Origin: JBKCHH01 sp046302855
GTDB lineage: Bacteria; Pseudomonadota; Alphaproteobacteria; Rickettsiales; UBA8987
NCBI GenBank assembly: GCA_046302855.1
Contig: JBKCHH010000100.1
Location: forward strand, 1 to 23,991
Length of the DNA: 23,991 nt
Reading direction: 5' to 3'
Below are positions 1 to 7,654 of the stretch, piece by piece; the stretch's first letter is position 1; each line of letters begins with the position of its first letter. The notes beneath the pieces are model-generated. The model searched no databases. It was not told the origin of the DNA and was given only the letters and a program-made list of their open reading frames with translations. Both the position numbers and the translations under genes were made by a program.

Positions 1-738
1 GAACCATCACTTAAACAAAGCAAGGTAGAAATTGTAGGTGGCATTGTTTATGATAAGGATGAGGTTGGCGATATGTTTTCCTTCACCCAGAATCTTGCTA
101 AAAAAATAAAGAAAAGTGGCGTAAAGTTTGTTTTTGGGCAAGAGGTTGAATCAATCCACAAGTTTGGTGGCAAGATAATTTCCATTAAAACCAACAAGCA
201 AACCTTTTCACCTGATGCCCTAGTAATAGCAACAGGTTCTACTTCCACCCTAATTGCAAAAAAAGTTGGAGTTAAGGTTCCGGTTTACCCTATGAAGGGA
301 TACAGCATAACCTACAAGGTGGCGGGTGATGATTTATCTCCCCTTTATTCAATAATGGATCAAAAGGAAAAGGTGGTATTTACCCGCCTTGATAATAGAA
401 TTAGGGTGGCTGGCACGGCGGAGCTTAATGGTTATAATTATAAAATTACTAAAGGCAGAATAGATTATCTAAAAGAACTATCCAAAAAATACTTTGGGCA
501 AAATGCTCTGCAGGCAGGTGAAATTGAAAAGGCTGATGCTTGGGCTTGCCTACGCCCTTCCACCGTGGATGGGCTACCTATTATAGGCAAAACCAAAATC
601 CGAAATCTATATCTTGCCACGGGGAATGGCACTTTGGGGTGGACGCAAGGGCTTGCAACCGCAAAACTCACCGCCGATATAATTTCTGGCAAGACTCCAG
701 AGATTGATACCAAGCCAATGTTGTTAAATAGATTTTAA
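1..738 (+). CDS. dadA: D-amino acid dehydrogenase, C-terminal part (partial at window start)
   Basis: The reading frame is open from base 1, so the 5' end lies outside the window; 245 residues are visible and family members are usually about 410-430. The family is FAD-dependent and oxidatively deaminates D-amino acids, passing electrons to the respiratory chain at the inner membrane. The visible part has the expected substrate/FAD layout: EPSL near the edge, the ALVIATGS segment that closes the FAD fold, the VYPMKGYS segment, and the diagnostic C-terminal run RPSTVDGLPIIG, NLYLATGNGTLGWTQG and a final NRF. Canonical DadA has NTGHGTLGW; here the His is Asn. An internal ATG at 73 is not the true start because homology continues upstream of it. 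Another amine-oxidizing DAO-family enzyme such as a glycine oxidase is possible but fits the C-terminus less well. Confidence 0.88.
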   Translation, partial: EPSLKQSKVEIVGGIVYDKDEVGDMFSFTQNLAKKIKKSGVKFVFGQEVESIHKFGGKIISIKTNKQTFSPDALVIATGSTSTLIAKKVGVKVPVYPMKGYSITYKVAGDDLSPLYSIMDQKEKVVFTRLDNRIRVAGTAELNGYNYKITKGRIDYLKELSKKYFGQNALQAGEIEKADAWACLRPSTVDGLPIIGKTKIRNLYLATGNGTLGWTQGLATAKLTADIISGKTPEIDTKPMLLNRF

Positions 739-817
739 TATTTTAATCTCTCTCAAAAAACTCTTGCATTTATTCTTTAAAAGTAAAAGAGTTGTAAATA
801 TATAAAACACAAAAAAA

Positions 818-1924
818 GTGAAAGTAGAATATCAGCAAAATCAAGCTCCCAACGAAATTCAAAGGTGCATTCAAGATTTAATCTTGCATCATAAAAAGCT
901 ATCAGAAGAAGAGGCTGGTAGAATATTTCAGGTAATATTAAATGGTGGGGCAACGCCTCCGCAAACGGCGTCTATTCTTACCGCCCTTGCAATTCGGGGT
1001 GAAACTACCGATGAACTTCTAGGGGCGGTAAAGGCTCTAAGGGCAAAAACTAAGGCTTTTGAAATTCCCGAAGCGGTTAGAGATAGACTGGTAGATGTTT
1101 GTGGCAGTGGTGGCGATAAAAGATTTACCTTAAATATTTCCTCAACTGTGGGTTTGGTAGTGGCAGCTTGTGGCGTTTATGTTGCAAAACATGGCAACCG
1201 TGCCGTTTCTTCAAAATCTGGCTCGGCAGATGTGTTTTCTGCACTTGGAATTAACCTAGAGGCAAGTGATGATAAGCTGCTAAAATGCCTGCGGGAGGCG
1301 TATTTTTGCTTTCTTATGGCTCCCAAATTCCACTTTTCTATGCAACATGTTATGCCAATTAGAAGGGAGCTTGGCGTTAGAACCATTTTTAATGTTCTTG
1401 GCCCCTTAATTAATCCACTTAAACCTAAAAGGCAGTTAATTGGCGTGTTTGATAAAAAATGGCTTCTACCCATAGCCAATGTATTAAAATCACTTGGCAC
1501 AGTAAAGGCTTGGGTGGTTTCAAGTGATGATGGGATGGATGAAATTTCGCTTTCTGCCGCAACGCAAGTAGTTGAGCTAAATAACGGCGTTATAAGGTCT
1601 TTCACTATAAATCCGCAAGATTACGGTTTTGAACTGCTTGATAACGATGCCCTAATAACCGGTGATGACGCCGTTTATAATGCCACTGCTATGCGAAAAA
1701 TTCTCCATAACCAGCATTTTTCTGCCAATATTATAGCCTCTGGCCCAGAATCGCAAATTCGAAATGCTTACCTAGATATAGTGCTACTAAACAGTGCAGC
1801 TGCCTTAGTGGTGGCGGATAAGGTGGCAACTATTGGTGAAGGTGTAGCCCTGGCAAGGCAGGCAATAGAAAGTGGCAAAACTAGAACAGTTCTAGATAAA
1901 ATTGTAGAAATTACCAACAGCTAA
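818..1924 (+). CDS. trpD: Anthranilate phosphoribosyltransferase
   Basis: Transfers the phosphoribosyl group of PRPP to anthranilate, the second step of tryptophan synthesis, in the cytoplasm. The PRPP-binding loop is GSGGD at residues 96-100 (usually GTGGD), followed by NISST, KHGNR at 124-128 and SSKSGSADV. The later RRELGVRTIFN and LGPLINP segments are also typical. At 368 aa it is slightly longer than the usual ~340; the extra residues are at the N-terminus. The start used is a GTG at 818 with no visible Shine-Dalgarno sequence, and family similarity begins around residue 17, so the true start could lie downstream. No other trp gene is adjacent: trpD stands alone between dadA and an HU gene. 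Confidence 0.93.
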   Translation: MKVEYQQNQAPNEIQRCIQDLILHHKKLSEEEAGRIFQVILNGGATPPQTASILTALAIRGETTDELLGAVKALRAKTKAFEIPEAVRDRLVDVCGSGGDKRFTLNISSTVGLVVAACGVYVAKHGNRAVSSKSGSADVFSALGINLEASDDKLLKCLREAYFCFLMAPKFHFSMQHVMPIRRELGVRTIFNVLGPLINPLKPKRQLIGVFDKKWLLPIANVLKSLGTVKAWVVSSDDGMDEISLSAATQVVELNNGVIRSFTINPQDYGFELLDNDALITGDDAVYNATAMRKILHNQHFSANIIASGPESQIRNAYLDIVLLNSAAALVVADKVATIGEGVALARQAIESGKTRTVLDKIVEITNS

Positions 1925-2070
1925 GCCTTGTTTTTGCACAAAAATAGTTGTTTTTTGGCAGTTTTTATAAGTTTTTTCACTTTTTTTGAAAAAGGTGCTT
2001 GATTTTAAATTTTTGCTAATCTAGCGTGAACCTCTATAACTACTAACCTTAACAACAAAAGGAGATCAAA

Positions 2071-2352
2071 ATGGCTAATAAAGAACAACTAATCGATAAA
2101 ATTGCTGCTAAAACTGGCAAAACTAAAAATGATACTGCAACTTTCCTAAATGCTTTTATTGATGTTATCCACGCTTCTTTAGTAAGTGGCGATGGCGTGC
2201 AATTAATTGGCTTTGGTAGCTTTAACATTGCTAAAAGAAAAGCCACAACTGGTAGAAATCCAAGAACTGGTGCTCCACTAAAAATTCCTGCTAAAAAAGT
2301 AGTAAAATTTGTTGCTGGTAAAAAACTAAAAGAATCTGTTAACAAAAAATAG
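2071..2352 (+). CDS. hup: DNA-binding protein HU
   Basis: Small histone-like dimer that bends and compacts DNA. The 93-aa protein has the standard HU length. It starts MANKEQLIDKIAAKTGKT; the DNA-intercalating arm is seen as GFGSF followed by GRNPRTGAPLKIPA, and the end KFVAGKKLKESV is typical. The ATG is preceded by AAGGAGATCAAA, the best ribosome binding site in the window, which fits a highly expressed gene. It is monocistronic: a Rho-independent terminator follows at 2391-2430. The IHF-beta-like gene at 10361 is a diverged relative. Confidence 0.96.
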   Translation: MANKEQLIDKIAAKTGKTKNDTATFLNAFIDVIHASLVSGDGVQLIGFGSFNIAKRKATTGRNPRTGAPLKIPAKKVVKFVAGKKLKESVNKK

Positions 2353-2390
2353 TTTTTAGTTACATTCTATTAGACAAATTTCTAACTCAA

Positions 2391-2430
2391 GAGCCAATCT
2401 GCATCTTAAAAGTGTAGGTTGGCTTTTTTG
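2391..2430 (+). terminator. Rho-independent terminator of the HU gene
   Basis: The arms AGCCAA (2392-2397) and TTGGCT (2419-2424) pair perfectly, extend inward with imperfect pairs (CTGCA against TGTAG), and are followed directly by a run of six T. The hairpin sits 39 nt after the HU stop codon. Confidence 0.88.
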
Positions 2431-2489
2431 TTATTGAATATTGTTTTATACAAGATAACTAAATGATATAAAAAATAACAAGGAAATCC

Positions 2490-2595
2490 GTCATGAGCCG
2501 AGGAGCAAAGCGACGCGACAATCCAGTTAATAAGCCATAGTTTGTGATTTTATTTTCTGGATTGCCACGCATAACTTCGTTCTGCTCGCAATGAC
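2490..2595 (+). repeat. Dispersed palindromic repeat, copy 1
   Basis: Begins GTCATGAGCCGAGGAGC and ends CTGCTCGCAATGAC. The interior has CGACAATCCAG facing CTGGATTGCC, so the element folds back on itself. Related copies occur at 13932-13999, 19543-19686 and, inverted, 20596-20730. It lies between the HU terminator and mgtE, and fills most of the 260-nt gap between those genes; I see no gene in the gap. It resembles the small intergenic palindromic repeats common in AT-rich Alphaproteobacteria. Confidence 0.8.
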
Positions 2596-2612
2596 TTTAC
2601 CTAAAACCCTCT

Positions 2613-4037
2613 ATGCTAACCCTAAATAGAAAATTAATTCCAACTAGAAGGAATACGGCTTTAGATAGGGAAAAGCTAATTGTTTTTAGCGAACTAAATG
2701 GCCTTACCGAAAAATATATTGAAAATTTTTCAGAAGAATCAAGGCTAGAAGAGCATGATAAGCTGGCAATCGCCACCAATCTACAAAAGCTATACCCCGC
2801 CGATATTGCCGATTTTATAAATCATCTACCTTATGATTTTAAAGAGTTTTTCGTAAATCAAATAATCACCGAAATTAAGCCAAAATTCTTGCTAGAATTT
2901 AAAGAAGATTTTAGAGCAAAAATTATGTTGGGGCTTGATGCCAAAACGCTCAAGCTAGTTTTTTCTGAGCTGGATGTGGGGGATGATGTCTATATTCTAA
3001 AAGCCCTTTCAAAAGAAGAGCAAAATAAAATACTGGTAAACCTGCCCAAAAGCATCAGCGAGCCTTTATTTAGAATCCTTTCCTTTCCCAAAGATTCAAT
3101 AGGCAGGGTAATGCAAACTGAATTTGTTTCCGTTACCAAAAATTGGAAAATTGGTGAGGTATTAAACTATATAAAAAACTCCAAAAGCTCATCTGACTAC
3201 TACTACTTAATAATTGTGGTGGATAATAATAATGCCCCCATCGCCACCATTCCAATCAGCAAGGTAATTCGCTCTAAGGCAGATTATACGGTGGAAGATG
3301 TTATGGAGCCTATGCGAAAAGTATTTACCGCCTTTACAGATAAGGAAGATGTTGCCTTCTACTTTCAAAAATACGCCCTAGTTGCAGCCCCGGTAGTAAA
3401 TGAATCTAACGAGCTAATAGGCGTGGTAAATATCAATGACATAGTAGAGGTAATCGAAGAAGAAAGCCAAGAAGATATGATGCGTTTTGTGGGTTTAGGG
3501 CAAAGCGATATTAACGATACCGCCATACAAAAGGCAAGGCACCGCCTGCCGTGGTTGTTCATTAACCTACTTACCGCCATAATGGCAGCTAGCATTGTGG
3601 CCTTGTTTGCAGATGAAATAAATAAGGTGGTTGTTTTAGCGGTGCTAATGCCTATGATAGCCTCTATGAGCGGTAATGCCGGCATGCAATCATTAGCGGT
3701 GGCCGTAAGGGGCTTTGCCACCAAAGAACTTTCAAAAGCCAATGCCTTTATGCTTTTAAGGCGGGAATTTATCAGCTCTTTTTTAAACGGTATTTTTTTT
3801 GGAGTGCTAGTTTTTCTAGTGAGTTATTTTATTTATGGTGATATAAAAATTAGCAGTATTTTTGGCTTTGCGATGTTTGCTGCCCTTTCTTTCGCCGGCT
3901 TATTTGGCATTGCCACGCCACTGGTTTTAGTTCGACTTGGCTTCGACCCCGCCGTTGCCAGTAGCGTGGTTCTAACCACCTTTACCGATATGAGCTCCTT
4001 TTTTATCTTCTTAGGGCTAGCACATCTGTTGATTTGA
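2613..4037 (+). CDS. mgtE: Magnesium transporter MgtE
   Basis: Inner-membrane Mg2+ channel. The order is standard for the family: an N-terminal helical regulatory domain (about residues 45-165, including LYPADIADFINHLP), two CBS domains (about 170-295, including VTKNWKIGEVLN and APVVNESNELIGVVNINDI), a connecting helix, and five membrane helices from about residue 315 to the end. Pore signatures are present: SGNAGMQSLAVAVRG and FDPAVASSVVLTTFTDM, the latter holding the conserved pore aspartate. The length of 474 aa is normal. The ATG at 2613 lies 18 nt after a palindromic repeat and has no clear Shine-Dalgarno sequence. The gene converges on ddl with only 10 nt between their stop codons. Confidence 0.95.
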   Translation: MLTLNRKLIPTRRNTALDREKLIVFSELNGLTEKYIENFSEESRLEEHDKLAIATNLQKLYPADIADFINHLPYDFKEFFVNQIITEIKPKFLLEFKEDFRAKIMLGLDAKTLKLVFSELDVGDDVYILKALSKEEQNKILVNLPKSISEPLFRILSFPKDSIGRVMQTEFVSVTKNWKIGEVLNYIKNSKSSSDYYYLIIVVDNNNAPIATIPISKVIRSKADYTVEDVMEPMRKVFTAFTDKEDVAFYFQKYALVAAPVVNESNELIGVVNINDIVEVIEEESQEDMMRFVGLGQSDINDTAIQKARHRLPWLFINLLTAIMAASIVALFADEINKVVVLAVLMPMIASMSGNAGMQSLAVAVRGFATKELSKANAFMLLRREFISSFLNGIFFGVLVFLVSYFIYGDIKISSIFGFAMFAALSFAGLFGIATPLVLVRLGFDPAVASSVVLTTFTDMSSFFIFLGLAHLLI

Positions 4038-4047
4038 ATTTTTACTT

Positions 4048-4938
4048 TTAAGAAGTCTTCGCCTCTTTTATCAAGGTAGAAACCAGTTCATCAAAGGAAA
4101 TGTTGTTGTATTTCGCCATTTTAGGGATGAGCGAAGTTTCGGTAAAGCCCGGTTGTGTGTTAATTTCTAAAAAGAAAAGCCCCTTGCTTTCACTATAAAT
4201 AAAATCGCTTCTAGACAGGGTGTTGCAACCAATTTTTGTATGAGCAATTTCTGCCCAGCTTTCCGCCTGTTTATAGATGTTTTTAGGAATGTGGGCTGGC
4301 ATTATATATTCACTACCACCACTTGTATATTTGGCGGTAAAGTTATAGAAATCTTGCTTAGGCTTTATTTCAAGCACTCCTAACGCCTTGTTTTGAAACA
4401 CGCCAACCGTTAGCTCCCTTCCTTCAATAAATTCTTCCACCAAAAAAACCTCCTCTTCATTTTTTTGATGCAAAAAATTTTGCAGTTCATTATTATTTTT
4501 TATAATCTCAATGCCAAAGCTAGAGCCTTCGCTGTTTGGTTTAAAAATTATGGGTAGAGAAAACTTTTTTGTTTGTGCTTGTTTTATAGAAAGAACCTCG
4601 CCCTTAGCCGAATTTACGCCATATTTTTGCAGGATTATTTTGCATCTATCCTTATCCATCGCCAAGGCAGAGGCAGGAAGAGAAGAATGGGTATAGGGAA
4701 TTTCTAAAATATCTAGCAAACCTTGCACTCTGCCATCTTCACCATAAGTGCCGTGTGTGGCGTTAAAAACTACGGTCGGCTTGAATTCTTGCAGAATAGT
4801 TGGTAGGTTTTGATCAAGCTCTGCCTCTATAAAATTTAGCCCTTGCCTTTTAAGGCTATCACTAACCGCCTTGGCGGAGCGATAAGAAATTTCCCTCTCC
4901 CTAGACTTTCCACCCTTTAAAAGTAAAATTCTTTTCAT
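4048..4938 (-). CDS. ddl: D-alanine--D-alanine ligase
   Basis: ATP-grasp enzyme that makes D-Ala-D-Ala for peptidoglycan in the cytoplasm. Visible motifs include the N-terminal glutamate in REREISYRSA, the HGTYGEDGRVQGLLD segment, and YTHS, whose Tyr fits D-Ala specificity. The ATP-grasp segments LPIIFKPNSEGSSFGI and VEEFIEGRELTVGV follow, then the metal-binding FLEINTQPGFTETSL. At 296 aa it is a normal short-type Ddl. Its ATG overlaps the stop codon of the upstream NDUFS4-like gene in an ATGA, so the two are co-transcribed and probably translationally coupled. It is not in a mur/fts cluster, which is where ddlB genes usually lie. Confidence 0.95.
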   Translation of the reverse strand: MKRILLLKGGKSREREISYRSAKAVSDSLKRQGLNFIEAELDQNLPTILQEFKPTVVFNATHGTYGEDGRVQGLLDILEIPYTHSSLPASALAMDKDRCKIILQKYGVNSAKGEVLSIKQAQTKKFSLPIIFKPNSEGSSFGIEIIKNNNELQNFLHQKNEEEVFLVEEFIEGRELTVGVFQNKALGVLEIKPKQDFYNFTAKYTSGGSEYIMPAHIPKNIYKQAESWAEIAHTKIGCNTLSRSDFIYSESKGLFFLEINTQPGFTETSLIPKMAKYNNISFDELVSTLIKEAKTS

Positions 4939-5225
4939 TTGAAGTTAGATGCGTAAGAGCGAAGAATTATTTTCTTTTGTTTTGGTTCAGATATTTCAAA
5001 CTCTAAAGAGTTTTTGTGAGCGTAATCAACAGCCTTTTCTTTAGTAGAAAACTTCAAGCGAACCTGCTTTTTGGTATTATTGCTTGCCACCCAGCCCATT
5101 ATAGGATCATTATAAAAACCATCTTCCTTTGCATTTTTCTCATACTCAATAACCCAAAAGTTATTATTCCCCTGTTTGCCAGATTGCATAGCATTTTTGG
5201 TGGGTTGATAGATGAGTGCTTTCAT
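4935..5225 (-). CDS. NDUFS4-like NADH dehydrogenase (complex I) accessory subunit
   Basis: A family of about 100 aa found in Alphaproteobacteria and mitochondria that associates with the peripheral arm of complex I. The sequence fits throughout: IYQPTKNAMQSG near the start, FWVIEYE, DPIMGWVASNNTKKQVRLKF in the middle, EKAVDYA, and the C-terminal RSYASNFK. The start is uncertain. The ATG at 5225 gives the family-typical MKALIYQP N-terminus. An in-frame ATG three codons upstream (5234) could serve if the message is nearly leaderless, since a TATAAT box lies at 5247-5252 on this strand. The stop overlaps the ddl start by 4 nt. Confidence 0.9.
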   Translation of the reverse strand: MKALIYQPTKNAMQSGKQGNNNFWVIEYEKNAKEDGFYNDPIMGWVASNNTKKQVRLKFSTKEKAVDYAHKNSLEFEISEPKQKKIILRSYASNFK

Positions 5226-5293
5226 ACCTTCCATTATATATAGTAAATTATAAACTCAAGTTATAATTTTACTATATTGCGATGCGTTTTTTG

Positions 5294-5322
5294 TTGCAAA
5301 GTATCAAGTGATACTTTATACT
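5294..5322 (+). promoter_or_regulatory. Candidate promoter with inverted-repeat operator for the Fic-MerR gene
   Basis: A -35-like TTGCAA (5294-5299) and a -10-like TATACT (5317-5322) are 17 nt apart. Between and overlapping them is a perfect inverted repeat: AAAGTATCA (5298-5306), centre AG, TGATACTTT (5309-5317). Operators lying between -35 and -10 are typical of MerR-type regulators, and the gene downstream encodes such a domain. The predicted transcription start falls at about 5329-5331, on the start codon itself, which implies a leaderless message. Promoter function is inferred from sequence only. Confidence 0.55.
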
Positions 5323-5330
5323 TTATGTAT

Positions 5331-6314
5331 ATGAACTATTTCTTACTCGCACAAAAAAAACAACGGCTTGATGGCTTTAGGCCTTTAAATTCAGCCTTGT
5401 TAAAAAATTTAGAGGAGTGGTTTAAGGTAGAGCTTACCTATACTAGCAATGCTATTGAGGGCAATACCCTTACCAGAAAAGAAACTGCCGTAGTAATTGA
5501 AAAGGGCTTAACCATTGGTGGAAAAACTATAAGAGAGCATCTTGAAGCTAATAACCACGCCAAGGCATTAGATTTTATTCACTCCCTTGTTAATAAAAAA
5601 CCAAGTGAGCTTCAACAAAAGCATCTGCTCTCTATTCATGAAATTATTTTGCATGGTATAGATGATGCAAATGCAGGGCATTATCGTAGCATTCCCGTTC
5701 GCATCTCTGGTTCAGCTGTGGTTATGCCAAACCCTCGCAAGGTGCCAGATTTAATGGATGAATTTTTTCTATGGCTAAATAATCAAAACAATATGAATGT
5801 TGTGGAATTTGCCGGCGAGGCTCATTATCGCTTAGTAACCATTCACCCTTTTGTTGATGGTAATGGCAGAACTGCAAGGCTACTAATGAATTTGCTATTA
5901 ATGATGGCTGGCTACCCTCCAGCTATTATTCGAAATAACGATAGATTAAAATACATTAACGCCCTTGAAAAGTCGCAGTTGGGCGGTTCAAAAGAGGCTT
6001 ATAATAATATTATTATAAATGCGGTTAATCGCTCCCTTGATATATATTTAAAGGCAGTAAATGGAGAGCCTGCAAGTGATCTAACAGAAAATGCAACTCT
6101 ATTAAAAATTGGGCAACTGGCAAAACTGGTGGGGGAAAGTGTTTCTACCATTCGCTACTGGACTGAGCAAAACTTGCTAGAAGTGGCAGACTCTAGCGAA
6201 TTTGGTTATAGTTTTTATGATAATGCTATGGTTAGGCGATGCCAACAAATAAAAGAACTGCAAAAACAAAGGCTTAGCATAAAAGAAATTAAGCAACACT
6301 TTAACAAGTCTTAG
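5331..6314 (+). CDS. Fic-family protein (probable AMP transferase) with C-terminal MerR-type HTH
   Basis: Fic domains usually transfer AMP from ATP to a target protein. From the ATG at 5331 the protein has 327 residues. An inhibitory helix motif of the S-x-x-x-E-G type lies at S39-G44 (SNAIEG), so this is a self-inhibited class II Fic protein. The flap/target-binding stretch GHYRSIPVRISGS follows at 117-129, and the full active-site motif HPFVDGNGRTAR at 172-183 with its catalytic His. Residues 257-325 (LKIGQLAKLVGESVSTIRYW onward) form a MerR-like winged helix. An upstream in-frame ATG at 5325 has no Shine-Dalgarno sequence; 5331 gives the usual Fic N-terminus. The gene stands alone, with no antitoxin-like partner. 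It ends by overlapping the 3' end of nth by 14 nt. The substrate is unknown. Confidence 0.9.
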   Translation: MNYFLLAQKKQRLDGFRPLNSALLKNLEEWFKVELTYTSNAIEGNTLTRKETAVVIEKGLTIGGKTIREHLEANNHAKALDFIHSLVNKKPSELQQKHLLSIHEIILHGIDDANAGHYRSIPVRISGSAVVMPNPRKVPDLMDEFFLWLNNQNNMNVVEFAGEAHYRLVTIHPFVDGNGRTARLLMNLLLMMAGYPPAIIRNNDRLKYINALEKSQLGGSKEAYNNIIINAVNRSLDIYLKAVNGEPASDLTENATLLKIGQLAKLVGESVSTIRYWTEQNLLEVADSSEFGYSFYDNAMVRRCQQIKELQKQRLSIKEIKQHFNKS

Positions 6315-6933
6315 CGTTAAACTCGCAATAGCTTTCTATCACGCAGGTTTTGCAATCTGGCTTTCTTGCCTTGCAGGTGTATCTGCCATGCAAAATTAGA
6401 TAATGATGAGCGTTTATTAGATGTTCTTTGGGGATAATTTTTAAAAGTTGCATTTCAGTTTGTAAAACATTTTTTGCCTTAACCAAGCCAATGCGATTTG
6501 CCACCCTAAAAACATGCGTATCCACTGGCATGGTGGGGAGCTTATAAACGCAGTTTAGCCACACATTGGCGGTTTTTCTGCCCACCCCTGCTAATGATAC
6601 TAACTTTTCAAAATCATTTGGAACTTTTCCATTATAATCTTGAACTAAGGTTTCGCACAATTTTATAATGTTTTTCGCCTTAGAATTAAATAGTCCAATG
6701 GTTTTTATGTGATTCTTTAAACCCTCTAAGCCTAAATCTAAAAACTCTTGCGGAGTTTTGGCTATTTGAAAAAGTTTAGCTGTTGCCTTGTTCACCCCCT
6801 TATCTGTGCTTTGTGCCGAAAGAACAATGGCAACCAGCAGGGTAAAATCATTTACAAATTCCAGCTCAGTTATTGGATTTTTTATGGAATTAGCAAGAAT
6901 ATCAAAAATTGCTTTTACTTTTTCCCTATTCAT
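6301..6933 (-). CDS. nth: Endonuclease III
   Basis: Bifunctional DNA glycosylase/AP lyase that removes oxidized pyrimidines in base excision repair. The 210-aa protein matches the family length. The helix-hairpin-helix is LAGVGRKTANVW, with catalytic Lys at 120; the catalytic Asp is 138 in VDTHVFRV. The [4Fe-4S] cluster cysteines are C187, C194, C197 and C203 with the expected 6-2-5 spacing. It is divergent from the RidA-family gene, with only 25 nt between the two starts. Its 3' end overlaps the convergent Fic gene. Confidence 0.96.
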   Translation of the reverse strand: MNREKVKAIFDILANSIKNPITELEFVNDFTLLVAIVLSAQSTDKGVNKATAKLFQIAKTPQEFLDLGLEGLKNHIKTIGLFNSKAKNIIKLCETLVQDYNGKVPNDFEKLVSLAGVGRKTANVWLNCVYKLPTMPVDTHVFRVANRIGLVKAKNVLQTEMQLLKIIPKEHLINAHHYLILHGRYTCKARKPDCKTCVIESYCEFNAKTC

Positions 6934-6958
6934 AATATTATGAATCCAAATAATTTAT

Positions 6959-7426
6959 ATGACACAAGATTACAATATTAAGGCAAAAGAGCTAGCAATA
7001 GATTTAGCAAACGCTACCGCTCCGGTTGCAAACTACATTCCCTTTGTGGTTTCTGGAAAAATAGTATTTATTTCTGGGCAAATTGCGGTTGAAAAGGGGC
7101 AGATAAAATATAAGGGCAAGGTTGGAAAAGATTTATCTTTAGAAGATGGCAAAAAGGCAGCTGAACTATGTGCTAAAAACATTGTTGCACAGTTATACAA
7201 GGCTACGGGTGATAATCTAAATAAGGTTAAAAGATGCATTAAACTTGGCGTTTTTGTAAATTCTGGCGGAGATTTTATAGAACACCCAACCGTTGCTAAC
7301 GGCGCATCTGATTTAATAGTTCATTTATTTGGAGAAAAGGGCAAGCATGTGCGGGCTGCAGTTGGTAGCTACTCCCTTCCACGCGATACTGCTGTTGAAG
7401 TAGAGGCAATTTTTGAACTTGAATAA
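6959..7426 (+). CDS. RidA-family protein (long form, ~155 aa)
   Basis: Belongs to the YjgF/YER057c/UK114 (Rid) superfamily, whose best-known members hydrolyse reactive enamine/imine intermediates from PLP enzymes. Features of the longer subgroup are visible: FVVSGKIVFISGQIAVEKGQ, YKGKVGKDLSLEDGKKAAEL, NIVAQL, and the C-terminal AVGSYSLPRDTAVEVEAIFE. At 155 aa it is longer than RidA itself (~128), so RidA-type imine deaminase activity should not be assumed. A small membrane-protein gene follows 18 nt later and is probably co-transcribed. Confidence 0.88.
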   Translation: MTQDYNIKAKELAIDLANATAPVANYIPFVVSGKIVFISGQIAVEKGQIKYKGKVGKDLSLEDGKKAAELCAKNIVAQLYKATGDNLNKVKRCIKLGVFVNSGGDFIEHPTVANGASDLIVHLFGEKGKHVRAAVGSYSLPRDTAVEVEAIFELE

Positions 7427-7444
7427 TTTTTGATAGGGGAAAAT

Positions 7445-7648
7445 ATGCAACAAAATAATCAATTTTATTTCACCCTAAACCTTTACCTTTTAGTTATACT
7501 AATAGTTATTTTAAGCCTTAGCTTTACCTTTGTAATAGCCTTTTATTTCGCCCTTATTGCCACCCCTTTAGTTCTGCTAGCCGTTAGCCTTTTGTTAGTA
7601 GAAGAACCTTTGGATAAGGAAGAAGAGGATGGGGATTTTAAGGGTTAA
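7445..7648 (+). CDS. Small membrane protein of unknown function (67 aa)
   Basis: The ATG at 7445 follows AGGGGAAAAT, a plausible ribosome binding site, so it is preferred to an upstream in-frame TTG at 7430. The product has a short polar N-terminus, a hydrophobic stretch of about 40 residues that likely forms two membrane helices (roughly residues 10-30 and 32-50), and an acidic tail (EEPLDKEEEDGDFKG). Eighteen nt separate it from the RidA-family gene, suggesting one operon. I do not recognise a family. Confidence 0.72.
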   Translation: MQQNNQFYFTLNLYLLVILIVILSLSFTFVIAFYFALIATPLVLLAVSLLLVEEPLDKEEEDGDFKG

Positions 7649-7654
7649 AAAATA

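Noticed and set aside
759..793. AACTCTT/AAGAGTT inverted repeat between dadA and trpD, considered as a terminator or leader hairpin
   Set aside because: The arms are only 7 bp with a 21-nt loop and no T-run follows, and there is no Trp-rich leader peptide for attenuation; too weak to call.
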